From: an uncultured Bacteroidaceae bacterium
GTDB lineage: Bacteria > Bacteroidota > Bacteroidia > Bacteroidales > Bacteroidaceae
Assembly (NCBI GenBank): GCA_905233465.1
Contig: CAJOEI010000007.1
Coordinates: 1 to 60,944 of the forward strand
Direction: 5' to 3'
DNA length: 60,944 nt
Shown here: positions 24,962 through 32,833 of the stretch, piece after piece
Numbering within the stretch: the stretch's first letter is position 1
How the letters are laid out: every line of letters begins with the position of its first letter
The notes under the pieces: model-generated
What the model was told of the DNA's origin: nothing
The model's database searches: none
Seen by the model: only the letters and a program-made list of their open reading frames with translations
Position numbers and translations under genes: made by a program

Positions 24962-26397
24962 TTTGGCAGATATGTCTTAAGTTCTATACTGCGTGAGATG
25001 ATGTCTCGCATCTGTGTCAGTGTGGTGATGTCGCCGTGTGCTCTCACCTGAGTCATGACATTGCCCAGTGCTGTTCCCTCTTGTGGCCCGGCAATGACTG
25101 GCATGTGCAGGGCATCGGCCGCGAACTGCATCAGATATTCATTGCGCGAGCCTCCGCCGATGACGTGCAGGCGCTGTATGTCCACGTTTGTGAGTCGACG
25201 TAGGCTGTCAACCACTGTGGCATAGCGCTGGGCCAGCGAGCGGAATATGATGCGGACGTAGTCGGCTGGTGTCGAGGGCAGTGGCTGGCCAGTTTCGGTC
25301 AGATACTCGCGTATGGCGGCCGTCATTGATGCGGGATGTGCAAATCTCGGATCATCAGGCTCGATGATACTCTGTATGTCTGATGTCATCGCAAGTGCAT
25401 TGAGCTTGTTGACATCTGCTGGCACGCTGTTGGCATCGGCGTTGTCGCCGGTGGCTGTGTTCCACTCGCGACGACATTGCTCGTATAGCCACAGGCCGGT
25501 GATGTTCTTCAGGAAACGTGTTGTTCCGTCGAGGCCCCCTTCGTTGGTGAAGTTCTCTGCCATGCTGTCGGCGTTGATGATAGGTTTGTCGGATTCCACG
25601 CCCAACAGCGACCATGTGCCGCAGCTGAGATAGGCAAAACGGTCGTCGGTGGCGGGTACAGCTGCAACAGCAGAGGCGGTGTCGTGACTACCCACAGCGA
25701 TGACGGGCAGCGAGGCAACGCCCGTGGCGGCTTGCACCTGCTCGCTTAGATATCCCACAAGCTGTCCAGGCTGCACCATGCGGCCGAAACGTGAACGCTG
25801 AAGGCCCACGGCAGCCAAAAGGTCGTCGTCAAGGTCTCGTGTCATGGGATTCAGCATCTGTGATGTTGATGCAACTGTGAACTCGCATACCGCTTCACCG
25901 GTGAGCATGTAGATGAGTGCATCAGGGATGAAGAGAATCTTGGTGGCATTCTGCAGCGCCACGCTGCCGGCACGACGCAGGGTGTCGAGCTGGAACAGCG
26001 AGTTGAAAGGCATGAATTGTATGCCTGTGCGGCTGTAAACGTCATCGCGTGGCATGACTTCCGAGAAGAAGCGCTCTGGTGCGCCGTCGGTGTGTGCGTC
26101 GCGATAGCAGTATGGAAGGCCCAGTAGCTGACCATCGGCACCAAAGAAGGCGAAGTCGCATCCCCATGTGTCGATGCCTATGCTCTGCAACTCTATGTTC
26201 TCGGCATGAATGAGCCGCAGAGCCTTGATGATTTCGTTGTACAGATGTGGCAGATCCCAGAAGATATGTCCGCCCAGCGGCAGCTGTGGATTGTCGAAAC
26301 GTGTGAACTCACGCATGTGTATGCGTTCGCCATCAAACGAGGCCAGCACTGTGCGGCCGCTCGTTGCGCCAAGGTCTACGGCAAGATAGTTGGTCAT
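24958..26397 (-). CDS. rhaB: Rhamnulokinase
   Basis: The start is ATG 26397 (MTNYLAVDLGATSGR), where the FGGY-kinase phosphate loop begins; the longer frame to 26706 runs across the promoter. The 479-residue enzyme phosphorylates L-rhamnulose to rhamnulose 1-phosphate. Family signs are DTWGCDFAFFG near residue 68, YRDAHTDG near 90, FNSLFQL near 122, SHDTASAVAAVPA near 240, LSCGTWSLLGVE near 258 and the C-terminal HVIGGGSRNEYLMQFAADAL near 390. It leads a set of genes for an apparent rhamnose-containing glycan and is divergent from an AraC regulator. No rhamnose isomerase or aldolase gene is in the window. Confidence 0.9.
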   Translation of the reverse strand: MTNYLAVDLGATSGRTVLASFDGERIHMREFTRFDNPQLPLGGHIFWDLPHLYNEIIKALRLIHAENIELQSIGIDTWGCDFAFFGADGQLLGLPYCYRDAHTDGAPERFFSEVMPRDDVYSRTGIQFMPFNSLFQLDTLRRAGSVALQNATKILFIPDALIYMLTGEAVCEFTVASTSQMLNPMTRDLDDDLLAAVGLQRSRFGRMVQPGQLVGYLSEQVQAATGVASLPVIAVGSHDTASAVAAVPATDDRFAYLSCGTWSLLGVESDKPIINADSMAENFTNEGGLDGTTRFLKNITGLWLYEQCRREWNTATGDNADANSVPADVNKLNALAMTSDIQSIIEPDDPRFAHPASMTAAIREYLTETGQPLPSTPADYVRIIFRSLAQRYATVVDSLRRLTNVDIQRLHVIGGGSRNEYLMQFAADALHMPVIAGPQEGTALGNVMTQVRAHGDITTLTQMRDIISRSIELKTYLPK

Positions 26398-26471
26398 GTG
26401 GCTGTTGAGATGTTGAGATGAAGAAAAGTTGAAATGCAAAGGGACAGAAAAAGCCATTGGCCCTTTGGGTG

Positions 26472-26479
26472 CAAAAATA
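26472..26479 (-). promoter_or_regulatory. -7 element for the rhaB operon
   Basis: The minus strand reads TATTTTTG (match to TAnnTTTG), 75 bases before the rhaB ATG. A -33 TTTG is not evident at the usual distance, which fits a promoter that needs an activator such as the adjacent AraC protein. Confidence 0.45.
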
Positions 26480-26543
26480 GCAATTATTTGCAGGGCGGAT
26501 ATTATGTTTTTTGACCGCCAATCAGTACTTTTTGTCCATAATC

Positions 26544-26575
26544 CTTGGTCGTTTGCCGAAACATGGCTAATTTTG
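26544..26575 (+). promoter_or_regulatory. Promoter of the AraC-type regulator gene
   Basis: CTTG (26544-26547) is followed after 20 bases by TAATTTTG (26568-26575). The predicted transcription start (about 26579-26582) is within a few bases of the ATG at 26584. Confidence 0.5.
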
Positions 26576-26583
26576 TTGCCGTT

Positions 26584-27468
26584 ATGCAAGAAACAAGAAT
26601 CAGATATATCACTGAGAATGCCCGTGACCTGCGTTGGGGCTTGTCGGTGTGTGGAGCGGGATGCCAGAGTGTTAAGCCTGGCGAACGCTATCCCCCAAAG
26701 CGACATGATGCAAGCTATCTGTTTAATCCCAAGGTGGGTCGCACGCTCAGCGAGTATCAGCTAATATACATTGTCAGCGGGCGTGGCACATTGCGCACCG
26801 AACATGGTGGTGAACATGTGGTGGAGGCTGGAACGATGTTTCTGCTCTTCCCTGGCGAGTGGCACACTTATCAGCCTGATGTCGAAACAGGGTGGGATGA
26901 GTATTGGATAGGTTTCAATGGCCCGAACATTGACAGCCGTGTGAAGGCTGGTTTCCTCACTCCGGAACATCCTGTCTATCGTGTGGGAATATTGCAGGGG
27001 GCCATAGCATTGTTCAATGATGCCATCGCCACGGCAGCGCGGCAGGAAGCATACTTCCAGCTGTTGTTGTGTGGCATTGTCAATCATCTGCTGGGGCTGA
27101 TGTTTGTCACCAGCGTGAATATGGACTATGGGCACGACAGCGATATACCGGAGATGATACGCCGCTCACGCGAATTCATGCAGAACAACATCGAGGAACC
27201 GATACAGATGCCCGACGTGGCTCGCGAGATGGGTGTGAGCTATACTACTTTCCGTCGCCTGTTTAAGCGCTACACAGGTCTGGCACCATCACAGTATTTC
27301 ACCAGCCTGCGCATACATCGTGCCAAACAGCTGCTGCATACAACCAGCAGCAGCATCAAGGAAATAGCCTACAGGCTGCAGTTTGAGAATCCGGAATATT
27401 TTGCCACGCTGTTCAAACGTCACACCGGTATGCGCCCGTCTGACTTCAGACAGATGAATGAGGTGTAG
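26584..27468 (+). CDS. AraC-family transcriptional regulator
   Basis: I place the start at ATG 26584 (MQETRIRYITENARDL) because earlier in-frame ATGs (26545, 26563) lie upstream of or inside the -7 element. The 294-residue product has an N-terminal cupin-type ligand-binding domain (YQLIYIVSGRGTLRTE near residue 58, FLLFPGEWHTYQPD near 88) and a C-terminal double helix-turn-helix (residues about 195-290: DVAREMGVSYTTFRRLFKR and IKEIAYRLQFENPEYFATLF, ending GMRPSDFR). It is divergent from rhaB and probably activates that operon in response to rhamnose or a related sugar; the ligand is inference. Confidence 0.9.
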   Translation: MQETRIRYITENARDLRWGLSVCGAGCQSVKPGERYPPKRHDASYLFNPKVGRTLSEYQLIYIVSGRGTLRTEHGGEHVVEAGTMFLLFPGEWHTYQPDVETGWDEYWIGFNGPNIDSRVKAGFLTPEHPVYRVGILQGAIALFNDAIATAARQEAYFQLLLCGIVNHLLGLMFVTSVNMDYGHDSDIPEMIRRSREFMQNNIEEPIQMPDVAREMGVSYTTFRRLFKRYTGLAPSQYFTSLRIHRAKQLLHTTSSSIKEIAYRLQFENPEYFATLFKRHTGMRPSDFRQMNEV

Positions 27469-27492
27469 CTCATCACATACATATGTTTATAC

Positions 27493-27528
27493 ACAAAGTG
27501 CCGATGCTTGCGGGCATCGGCACTTTGT
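27493..27528. terminator. 15-bp perfect hairpin between convergent genes
   Basis: Bases 27493-27507 pair perfectly with 27514-27528 around a six-base loop. The stem stands between the AraC gene (plus, ends 27468) and the NagB-like gene (minus, ends 27549) and most likely stops transcription in both directions, although flanking U runs are short. Confidence 0.75.
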
Positions 27529-27548
27529 ATGTAGTCTGCAGTGGAGCG

Positions 27549-29540
27549 TTACAGCGGGTGATACTGCACGAAGGCTTCCATAGCCTCGTATGCAGCCAGG
27601 CCAAGGCTGTTGTAGAGCTCTGCTGTAGCGTGGTTGCGGTCTTCGGCACGCTGCCAGAACAGGCGTTCGTCGTTGCCAAGGAATGGCGCTGACTCCATCT
27701 GGCTGGCGTGCTTGAGGATGGCGTTGCGCTTGGTGCGCAGTTCCTCGGGGCTGATTGGCACAGCCATTTCAATGTGTTCAATCTCCCATTCAGCCCATGC
27801 GCCGCGATACATCCAGATGCGGCAGTTCTTCAGCCACTCTGCGCCAGCTTCCTTCTCGATGTCGATGGCTGCCAACACAGCGTCGGTGCATACGCGGTGT
27901 GTGCCATGCGGGTCGGCAAGGTCGCCTGCCACGAAGATCTGATGAGGCTTCACCTCGCGCAGCAGTCCGAGCACAATCTCAACATCAGCCTCCGATATGG
28001 GGTTCTTCTGGATCTTGCCTGTCTCGTAGAACGGCAGGTTGAGGAAGTGTACGCGTTCCAATGGTATGCCGCTGTACATGCTGGCTATGCGAGCCTCGCC
28101 ACGACGGATAAGTCCCTTGACCTCAAGGATGTCGCGTGTGTCAAAGTCTTCAGTCTTCTTGTTGTTGATGAAGTTGATGAACTCGTCATAGCGTGCGTTG
28201 ATGATCTCGTCCTTGCCCTCCTCAAAGAGCTCGTTGAAGCCTTTTGTGAAGTGCATGAAGCGGAACACCTCCTCATCGCCCACTGCAATGTTGCCAGATG
28301 TTTCATAGGCCACGTGTACCTCGTGCTTCTGCTTCACCAGTCGCTGCAGGGTGCCACCCATAGAGATGACATCGTCGTCGGGGTGAGGCGAGAAGATGAT
28401 GACGCGCTTCTGTGCGGGCTTAGCACGTTCGGGACGGTTGGTGTCGTCTGCATTGGGCTTGCCGCCTGGCCATCCAGTGATGGTGTGCTGCAGGTCGTTA
28501 AAGATCTTGATGTTCACATCGTATGCAGAGCCGTAGATGGCTAGCAGTTCTCCCAGTCCGAACTCGTTGTAGTCCTTGTTGGTGAGCTTGAGGATGGGTT
28601 TGCCGGTCTTTTGGCATAGCCATACAATGGCGGAGCGGATGAGCTTGTCGTCCCAGTCGCATGATGTCACCAGCCACGGGCGGCGTATGCGAGTGAGGTT
28701 GGCTGCTGAGCCCAGGTCGGTGACCACCTGCACGTTGCTGTGCATCTGCAGGAATGTGGCGCTCTGCTGATCGGTGATTTCGCCTTCGACTGCATTCTTG
28801 ATGACCTCTGCCTTGGCTTCGCCCCAAGCAATGAGGTAGATCTTGCGTGACTGGCGTATGGTGCTCACACCCATAGTGATGGCACACACTGGAACATTCT
28901 GTTCGGAGCCGAACACCTTCACTGCCTCTTCGCGGCAGGTGGGATCCAGCAGCACCAAACGTGTGTGTGAGTTGCGTTGTGAGCCGGTGACGTTCATAGC
29001 GATGTTGCCCATGCGTCCTATGCCCAACAGACAGATGTCGATGCCGCCCATGTCGTCAATCATCTTCTCGTAGGCGTGGCAGTGCTCTGTCACGCGCTCC
29101 TGCGGGATGGTGCCGTCGAGCGGATAGATGTTCTGTGCGGGGATGTCCACGCGGTCGAAGAACTGCTGCTTGAGCTGCTGCAGGTTGCTTATTACGCTGT
29201 CCGGAGCAAGTGGATAATACTCGTAGGTGACAAACACCACGACGTTGCTGAAGCTCAGCCCCTCCTCCTGATGCATGCGCACCAGATGGTTGAAGACTTC
29301 GGTGAGCGTCGCTCCGCCGGAGAATGCCATTGTGCATGCACGTATCTCACGCTGGCGCTGACGGATGGTCTGAGCCACCTTCAAGGCTATCTCCAGCGCG
29401 CCCTCGTCGGATGAGGCGTAGATATCGGTGGGTAGCTTCTCAAAGCGCGTGAGGACAGAACGCTCAATATTGCCACCCGGACGATAGTAGCGCGGCGACA
29501 CACGGTCTAATGTGATTTGTGAACTCAGGTTAGTTTTCAT
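27549..29540 (-). CDS. NagB-like isomerase domain fused to a LmbE/PIG-L deacetylase domain
   Basis: This 663-residue protein has the length and layout of the Bacteroidota proteins usually annotated glucosamine-6-phosphate deaminase. The N-terminal part (about 30-290) has the NagB/SugP fold (FSGGATLTEVFNHL near residue 73). The C-terminal part (about 385-660) is a PIG-L zinc deacetylase: FSPHPDDDVISMGG and GDLADPHGTHRVC. In NagB proper the site is DEY and GxGxDGHIAFNEP; here the equivalent stretches read YEYYPL and GIGRMGNIAMN (near 173-183), so the catalytic Asp, His and Glu appear replaced. The deacetylase zinc motif is intact, so deacetylation of an amino-sugar compound may be the main activity. 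The usual product name should therefore be used with caution. It faces the terminator at 27493. Confidence 0.8.
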   Translation of the reverse strand: MKTNLSSQITLDRVSPRYYRPGGNIERSVLTRFEKLPTDIYASSDEGALEIALKVAQTIRQRQREIRACTMAFSGGATLTEVFNHLVRMHQEEGLSFSNVVVFVTYEYYPLAPDSVISNLQQLKQQFFDRVDIPAQNIYPLDGTIPQERVTEHCHAYEKMIDDMGGIDICLLGIGRMGNIAMNVTGSQRNSHTRLVLLDPTCREEAVKVFGSEQNVPVCAITMGVSTIRQSRKIYLIAWGEAKAEVIKNAVEGEITDQQSATFLQMHSNVQVVTDLGSAANLTRIRRPWLVTSCDWDDKLIRSAIVWLCQKTGKPILKLTNKDYNEFGLGELLAIYGSAYDVNIKIFNDLQHTITGWPGGKPNADDTNRPERAKPAQKRVIIFSPHPDDDVISMGGTLQRLVKQKHEVHVAYETSGNIAVGDEEVFRFMHFTKGFNELFEEGKDEIINARYDEFINFINNKKTEDFDTRDILEVKGLIRRGEARIASMYSGIPLERVHFLNLPFYETGKIQKNPISEADVEIVLGLLREVKPHQIFVAGDLADPHGTHRVCTDAVLAAIDIEKEAGAEWLKNCRIWMYRGAWAEWEIEHIEMAVPISPEELRTKRNAILKHASQMESAPFLGNDERLFWQRAEDRNHATAELYNSLGLAAYEAMEAFVQYHPL

Positions 29541-29582
29541 ACAGTTAGGTTGTTATTAGTTAGTAGGTATGTATTTAGACCT

Positions 29583-30113
29583 TTAGAAGTAGAAGCCGAG
29601 TCCGAGCTTGAGGCCAACCTTGGAAGCATCCGAGAAGTCGTTGAGGCTCATGTGGTAGTACAGCGCCGGCTCGATGGTCAGATACTGGTTGACGAAGAAA
29701 GCATATCCCACTTCGGGCGTGATGTAGAAGTTGTCGTACTTCTTGGTGCGCTCAGTGTGGCCATATTCTGCTCCCAGGCCGAGGTAAATGCCGTTTTGCT
29801 CGATATAATAGCGTAGTCCTGCGCCTACGACAATCTCATTGAGAAAGACATCATACTCCTTGTTGGTGTTGCCCACATGCTTTGTCAGCGTGACTTGTTT
29901 CTGGTCAATGCCAAAGCGTCCATACAACAGCAGGTCGCGGGCAACGAATGCACCGGCGTTGGCATCAACATCGAAGCGCAGCTTCTCCAGCTTGCTGTAG
30001 CTCACGCCAAGACCTGAGAATGATGCATTGATATACGTTTTGCCTGCTTCGAACTGTGCGTTGGCGGTCAGTGTCGTCAGGGCCAGCAGGAGACCCATAA
30101 AAAACTTTTTCAT
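29583..30113 (-). CDS. Outer-membrane beta-barrel protein
   Basis: The 176-residue product has a signal peptide (MKKFFMGLLLALTTLTANAQ) and a mature part of about eight alternating strands, ending with FYF after GLKLGLG, the usual C-terminal barrel signal. The sequence pattern (GLGVSYSKLEKLRFDVDANAG, VGYAFFVNQYLTIEPALYYHMS) is that of the OmpW/OprF-like small barrels common in Bacteroidota. No ligand can be inferred. It lies 42 bases upstream of the NagB-like gene on the same strand. Confidence 0.75.
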   Translation of the reverse strand: MKKFFMGLLLALTTLTANAQFEAGKTYINASFSGLGVSYSKLEKLRFDVDANAGAFVARDLLLYGRFGIDQKQVTLTKHVGNTNKEYDVFLNEIVVGAGLRYYIEQNGIYLGLGAEYGHTERTKKYDNFYITPEVGYAFFVNQYLTIEPALYYHMSLNDFSDASKVGLKLGLGFYF

Positions 30114-30168
30114 TGAATTAGATGATTTTTGTTAATAATCTAAATTACTCCTTATTTTCTTTGTTATA

Positions 30169-30744
30169 TTATTTCTTGTCGTAATTGGTTGTTGCACGCA
30201 CTTCCTCCTCCAGCGTGTCGAAGTCTGGCAATGGGTTGTCGTCGTGGACATAGTGGACAATGCCTTCTGCATCCACTATATATATACGTGGGATGCGGCT
30301 GCGCGCGAAAAGGGAGAAAATTCTTTTGTTCTCCTGTGCCGAGTAGGGCAGTGTCAGGCCTTGTTCCTGCCAGTAGGCTGCGACATCGGCTTCTGCCTGG
30401 GCACGTGATATGCAGACGAAATCCACCGCGGCCTCATTGTTGAGCAGTGAGGAGTGCAAGGCATCCACTATGGGCAGCTCTTGACGGCAATCTGGGCATG
30501 TGGTGCTGAAAAACACAATCACCGTGGTTGATGCGGAGAGGGAGTCTGAGCTGAATATCCGCCCGTCGTTCATTTTGACCTCGAACGACGGCACATGGCT
30601 GCCCACAGGAATCAGGTTTTGCTCTTCAACCACATCGTTGTGGCAGCCGATGACACTCAGTAAGCCACACAACAGAATCGCCATCACATGCAAACGACTG
30701 ACATGCAAGTGCTTCACATATTTGTTCCCAATTGTGTATTTCAT
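30169..30744 (-). CDS. TlpA/thioredoxin-like lipoprotein
   Basis: Starting at ATG 30744 (MKYTIGNKYVKH), the 191-residue product has a lipoprotein signal (LLSVIGC, Cys near residue 34) and a thioredoxin fold with a CPDC redox centre (residues about 83-86, FFSTTCPDCRQELP) and a cis-Pro loop (SRIPRIYIVD near 150). It should act on disulfides or thiols of exported proteins in the periplasm or at a membrane surface. A -7 element (30749-30756) is only a few bases before this ATG, so either the mRNA is nearly leaderless or the true start is the internal Met at MAILLCGLL. Confidence 0.8.
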   Translation of the reverse strand: MKYTIGNKYVKHLHVSRLHVMAILLCGLLSVIGCHNDVVEEQNLIPVGSHVPSFEVKMNDGRIFSSDSLSASTTVIVFFSTTCPDCRQELPIVDALHSSLLNNEAAVDFVCISRAQAEADVAAYWQEQGLTLPYSAQENKRIFSLFARSRIPRIYIVDAEGIVHYVHDDNPLPDFDTLEEEVRATTNYDKK

Positions 30745-30819
30745 GCTACAAAAATACAAATTAATAGGTTACGCTGTGACAGCTATTAACACTCAATAAG
30801 AGAATTTAACAACTATAAA

Positions 30820-31788
30820 TCACAGACGAATCATCAAGTTGAGCGTGAAGCTCTGTGATTTGCGCTGGAAGAAGCTGCGGGTCTCGCCTGTGTCGATGGT
30901 CGTCATTGCCGTGTTGCCCAGAGGGTAGTCATAGTTGAGCATCACCACACAACTCTGGCCGATGTCAAACGACATTCCACCTGTGGCAACAATACTCGTC
31001 TTGTCCTTTGAGAAGTCTATCTTGTCGCTCTCAGAATATTCCACGCCTTCAGCGTTGTTCACCAGCGGGAAGTGGAACTTCGTGCCCAGAAGGAAGTGTA
31101 CCTTCGAAGAGAGGCCCAGCACACACAATCCTACACCCATGTTGGCGCTCAACTGTTGAGCGCTGGCGTCTTCGTCTTGGTAGTTGCCATATCCATCGCG
31201 CTTGCTCGACCAGATGAAGTTGTACTGAAATCCGCCTCCAAGGTACATCTTTAGTTGACTGAAGCCGACATAGAAACGCGTCTCGATGGGCAGTATGACT
31301 TTCATCTTCGTCTCGCCGTCCTCCGAACGAGAGGTCTTGCACGACGACATCATTCCGGACAAGATGACCTCATAGGCACCATACTCACTGAACTCGTGAC
31401 GATGGTCATAGACCATGCCGCCGCCGCCGTCGACATAATTCTTCTTGGTGTCATATCCGCTCATGTCGGGATTGCTGGTGATGAACACACCGCCGACAAG
31501 GCCTATCATGTTGCATTTCAGCGGATATTCTATTTCCTTGCTGCCTCCGCCGCGATTGCCTCCTCCGCTGCGACTGTTGCTGCGGCTGTTGCTGCCGTAG
31601 CTGTTGCCGTAATAGCTGTTGCCGTAGTAACTGCTTGAGTTATAGCTGCTCCGGTTGTTGCTGCGGCTATTACTGCGGTAGCTGCTTCGGTTGTTGCTTC
31701 GGTTGTTGCTACGATTATAGGTATATTGAGCATGCGTCACGGCAACACCACACAGACAGAAAAATATGAAGAATGCTATACGTTTCAT
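30820..31788 (-). CDS. Outer-membrane barrel protein with an Asn/Arg/Ser-Tyr low-complexity N-terminus
   Basis: The 322-residue protein has a signal peptide (FFIFFCLCGVAVTHA) and then about 65 residues of tandem NNRS, SYRSNSRS and YYGNS units ending in GGGNRGGGS. The rest (about 88-322) has repeated amphipathic strands and a typical barrel end (LNLMIRL), with a conserved-looking LPIETRFYVGFSQLKMYLGGGF segment. The basic, Ser/Asn-rich region could project from the surface or bind polyanions; that is speculation. It is adjacent to another barrel protein with a different low-complexity insert (31841-32596). Confidence 0.65.
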   Translation of the reverse strand: MKRIAFFIFFCLCGVAVTHAQYTYNRSNNRSNNRSSYRSNSRSNNRSSYNSSSYYGNSYYGNSYGSNSRSNSRSGGGNRGGGSKEIEYPLKCNMIGLVGGVFITSNPDMSGYDTKKNYVDGGGGMVYDHRHEFSEYGAYEVILSGMMSSCKTSRSEDGETKMKVILPIETRFYVGFSQLKMYLGGGFQYNFIWSSKRDGYGNYQDEDASAQQLSANMGVGLCVLGLSSKVHFLLGTKFHFPLVNNAEGVEYSESDKIDFSKDKTSIVATGGMSFDIGQSCVVMLNYDYPLGNTAMTTIDTGETRSFFQRKSQSFTLNLMIRL

Positions 31789-31840
31789 GTTCGATACTAA
31801 TCCTTAAACTTTCAACTTTCAACTACTTGTTCCATCTGTG

Positions 31841-32596
31841 TCAGAAGGCGAATCCCGCACCGACGGTGATTGTTGGTGTGTTCTTCCACATATATGTCAC
31901 GCCAACCTGAAGCACTAACTGTTCCCACAAACAAAGATCCACACCGGCCTGTATTGGTGCGGTGTTGTAGATGAAGGTCTGCGGACCGTCGGCTGAGTCG
32001 TCTTCGTCGCCCGAACGGATGACGGGCTTCATCGAGCTCGTGTTGCCGCTACTGCTGCTGAAGTCGGCCACAAAGCCCCATCCGACCTGCAGATGTGCAC
32101 CGATGATGTGGTTGAAAAAGTGTCTCCAACCCACACCTATCATGCCTGCATGCAGGCCGCTCATAGAGCCTGTAGGCTCCGAAGGTTCTGATGGTTGTGA
32201 TGGTTCAGAGGGCTCGCTGGGCGTCTCACCGCCATTGCCGCTGCCATCTGGTGGTGATGGGGGCGACGGCTGATAGTGGCGTGTGGGGCCCGAGGGTTCG
32301 GATGGCTGTGTGGGCTGTGACGTTGAGGATGGAGTTGGCTGCGACTTGATGTAGTTCTTCCACGTGTTCTTGGATGTTGGCTTACCGTAGGCAGCACAGA
32401 AATATATGAAGTCAGCTGAATATGAACTCGGGTTCACGTTTGCACCTATGTTCAGCTCATAGTAGAGTGGCGACCATTTGAGGTCGACGATTGTGTTCTG
32501 TTTCCATTTGCTGTCGCTGAACGCTTGTGCACATGCGGCCTCAGGCAAAAGGAACAACGCCAACATGACCACTATAATTAGTTTGCTTAGCTTCAT
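31841..32596 (-). CDS. Barrel-like outer-membrane protein with a Pro-Ser-Glu repeat insert
   Basis: The 251-residue product has a signal peptide (ALFLLPEAACAQ). Its two beta-rich parts (about 35-70 and 145-251) match the start and end of a small outer-membrane protein, with WRHFFNHIIGAHLQVGWGF and a final VGAGFAF. Between them are about 60 residues dominated by PSEPS, QPSEPSEP and SPPSPPDG units, a likely extended surface loop or wall-spanning linker. It starts the transcript from the promoter at 32648-32678 and precedes the Asn/Arg/Ser-rich barrel gene by 52 bases. Confidence 0.65.
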   Translation of the reverse strand: MKLSKLIIVVMLALFLLPEAACAQAFSDSKWKQNTIVDLKWSPLYYELNIGANVNPSSYSADFIYFCAAYGKPTSKNTWKNYIKSQPTPSSTSQPTQPSEPSGPTRHYQPSPPSPPDGSGNGGETPSEPSEPSQPSEPSEPTGSMSGLHAGMIGVGWRHFFNHIIGAHLQVGWGFVADFSSSSGNTSSMKPVIRSGDEDDSADGPQTFIYNTAPIQAGVDLCLWEQLVLQVGVTYMWKNTPTITVGAGFAF

Positions 32597-32647
32597 AGAG
32601 AAAGTATGATAATTAAAATAGGTGTTCTTTCTTTCGTTCTAACGCCG

Positions 32648-32678
32648 CGAAATTACTGTTTTTTTTACAAGTGACAAA
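32648..32678 (-). promoter_or_regulatory. Promoter for the envelope-protein cluster
   Basis: Minus strand TTTG (32675-32678) precedes TAATTTCG (32648-32655; one mismatch to TAnnTTTG) by 19 bases. The ATG of the first gene is at 32596. Confidence 0.5.
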
Positions 32679-32779
32679 ACAAATCTGCACATTTTTGCAA
32701 TCGTTCAAGCTTTTGTGGTTGATACTTTTATGTGTTTGTGCGGCAAAGATGTAAAAAGGAGTTGTTTGCGAGGCAAAAG

Positions 32780-32811
32780 TTTGACGATTTCGAAAAAAAA
32801 CAATATCTTTG
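32780..32811 (+). promoter_or_regulatory. Promoter of the GH84 gene
   Basis: TTTG (32780-32783) precedes TATCTTTG (32804-32811) by 20 bases, a full consensus match. The leader to the ATG at 32834 is about 18-20 nt, which confirms that start over the frame open from 32732. Confidence 0.7.
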
Positions 32812-32833
32812 CTGCCACAAATGGAGATATACT

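Noticed and set aside
26472..26575. Operator for the AraC protein between rhaB and its own gene
   Set aside because: I looked for paired direct repeats typical of AraC sites and saw only a GTTGAGAT duplication near 26405-26420, too close to the rhaB start to be convincing.
26398..26706. Extension of rhamnulokinase to an ATG at 26706
   Set aside because: It crosses the promoter region and the divergent AraC gene; kinase homology starts at 26397.
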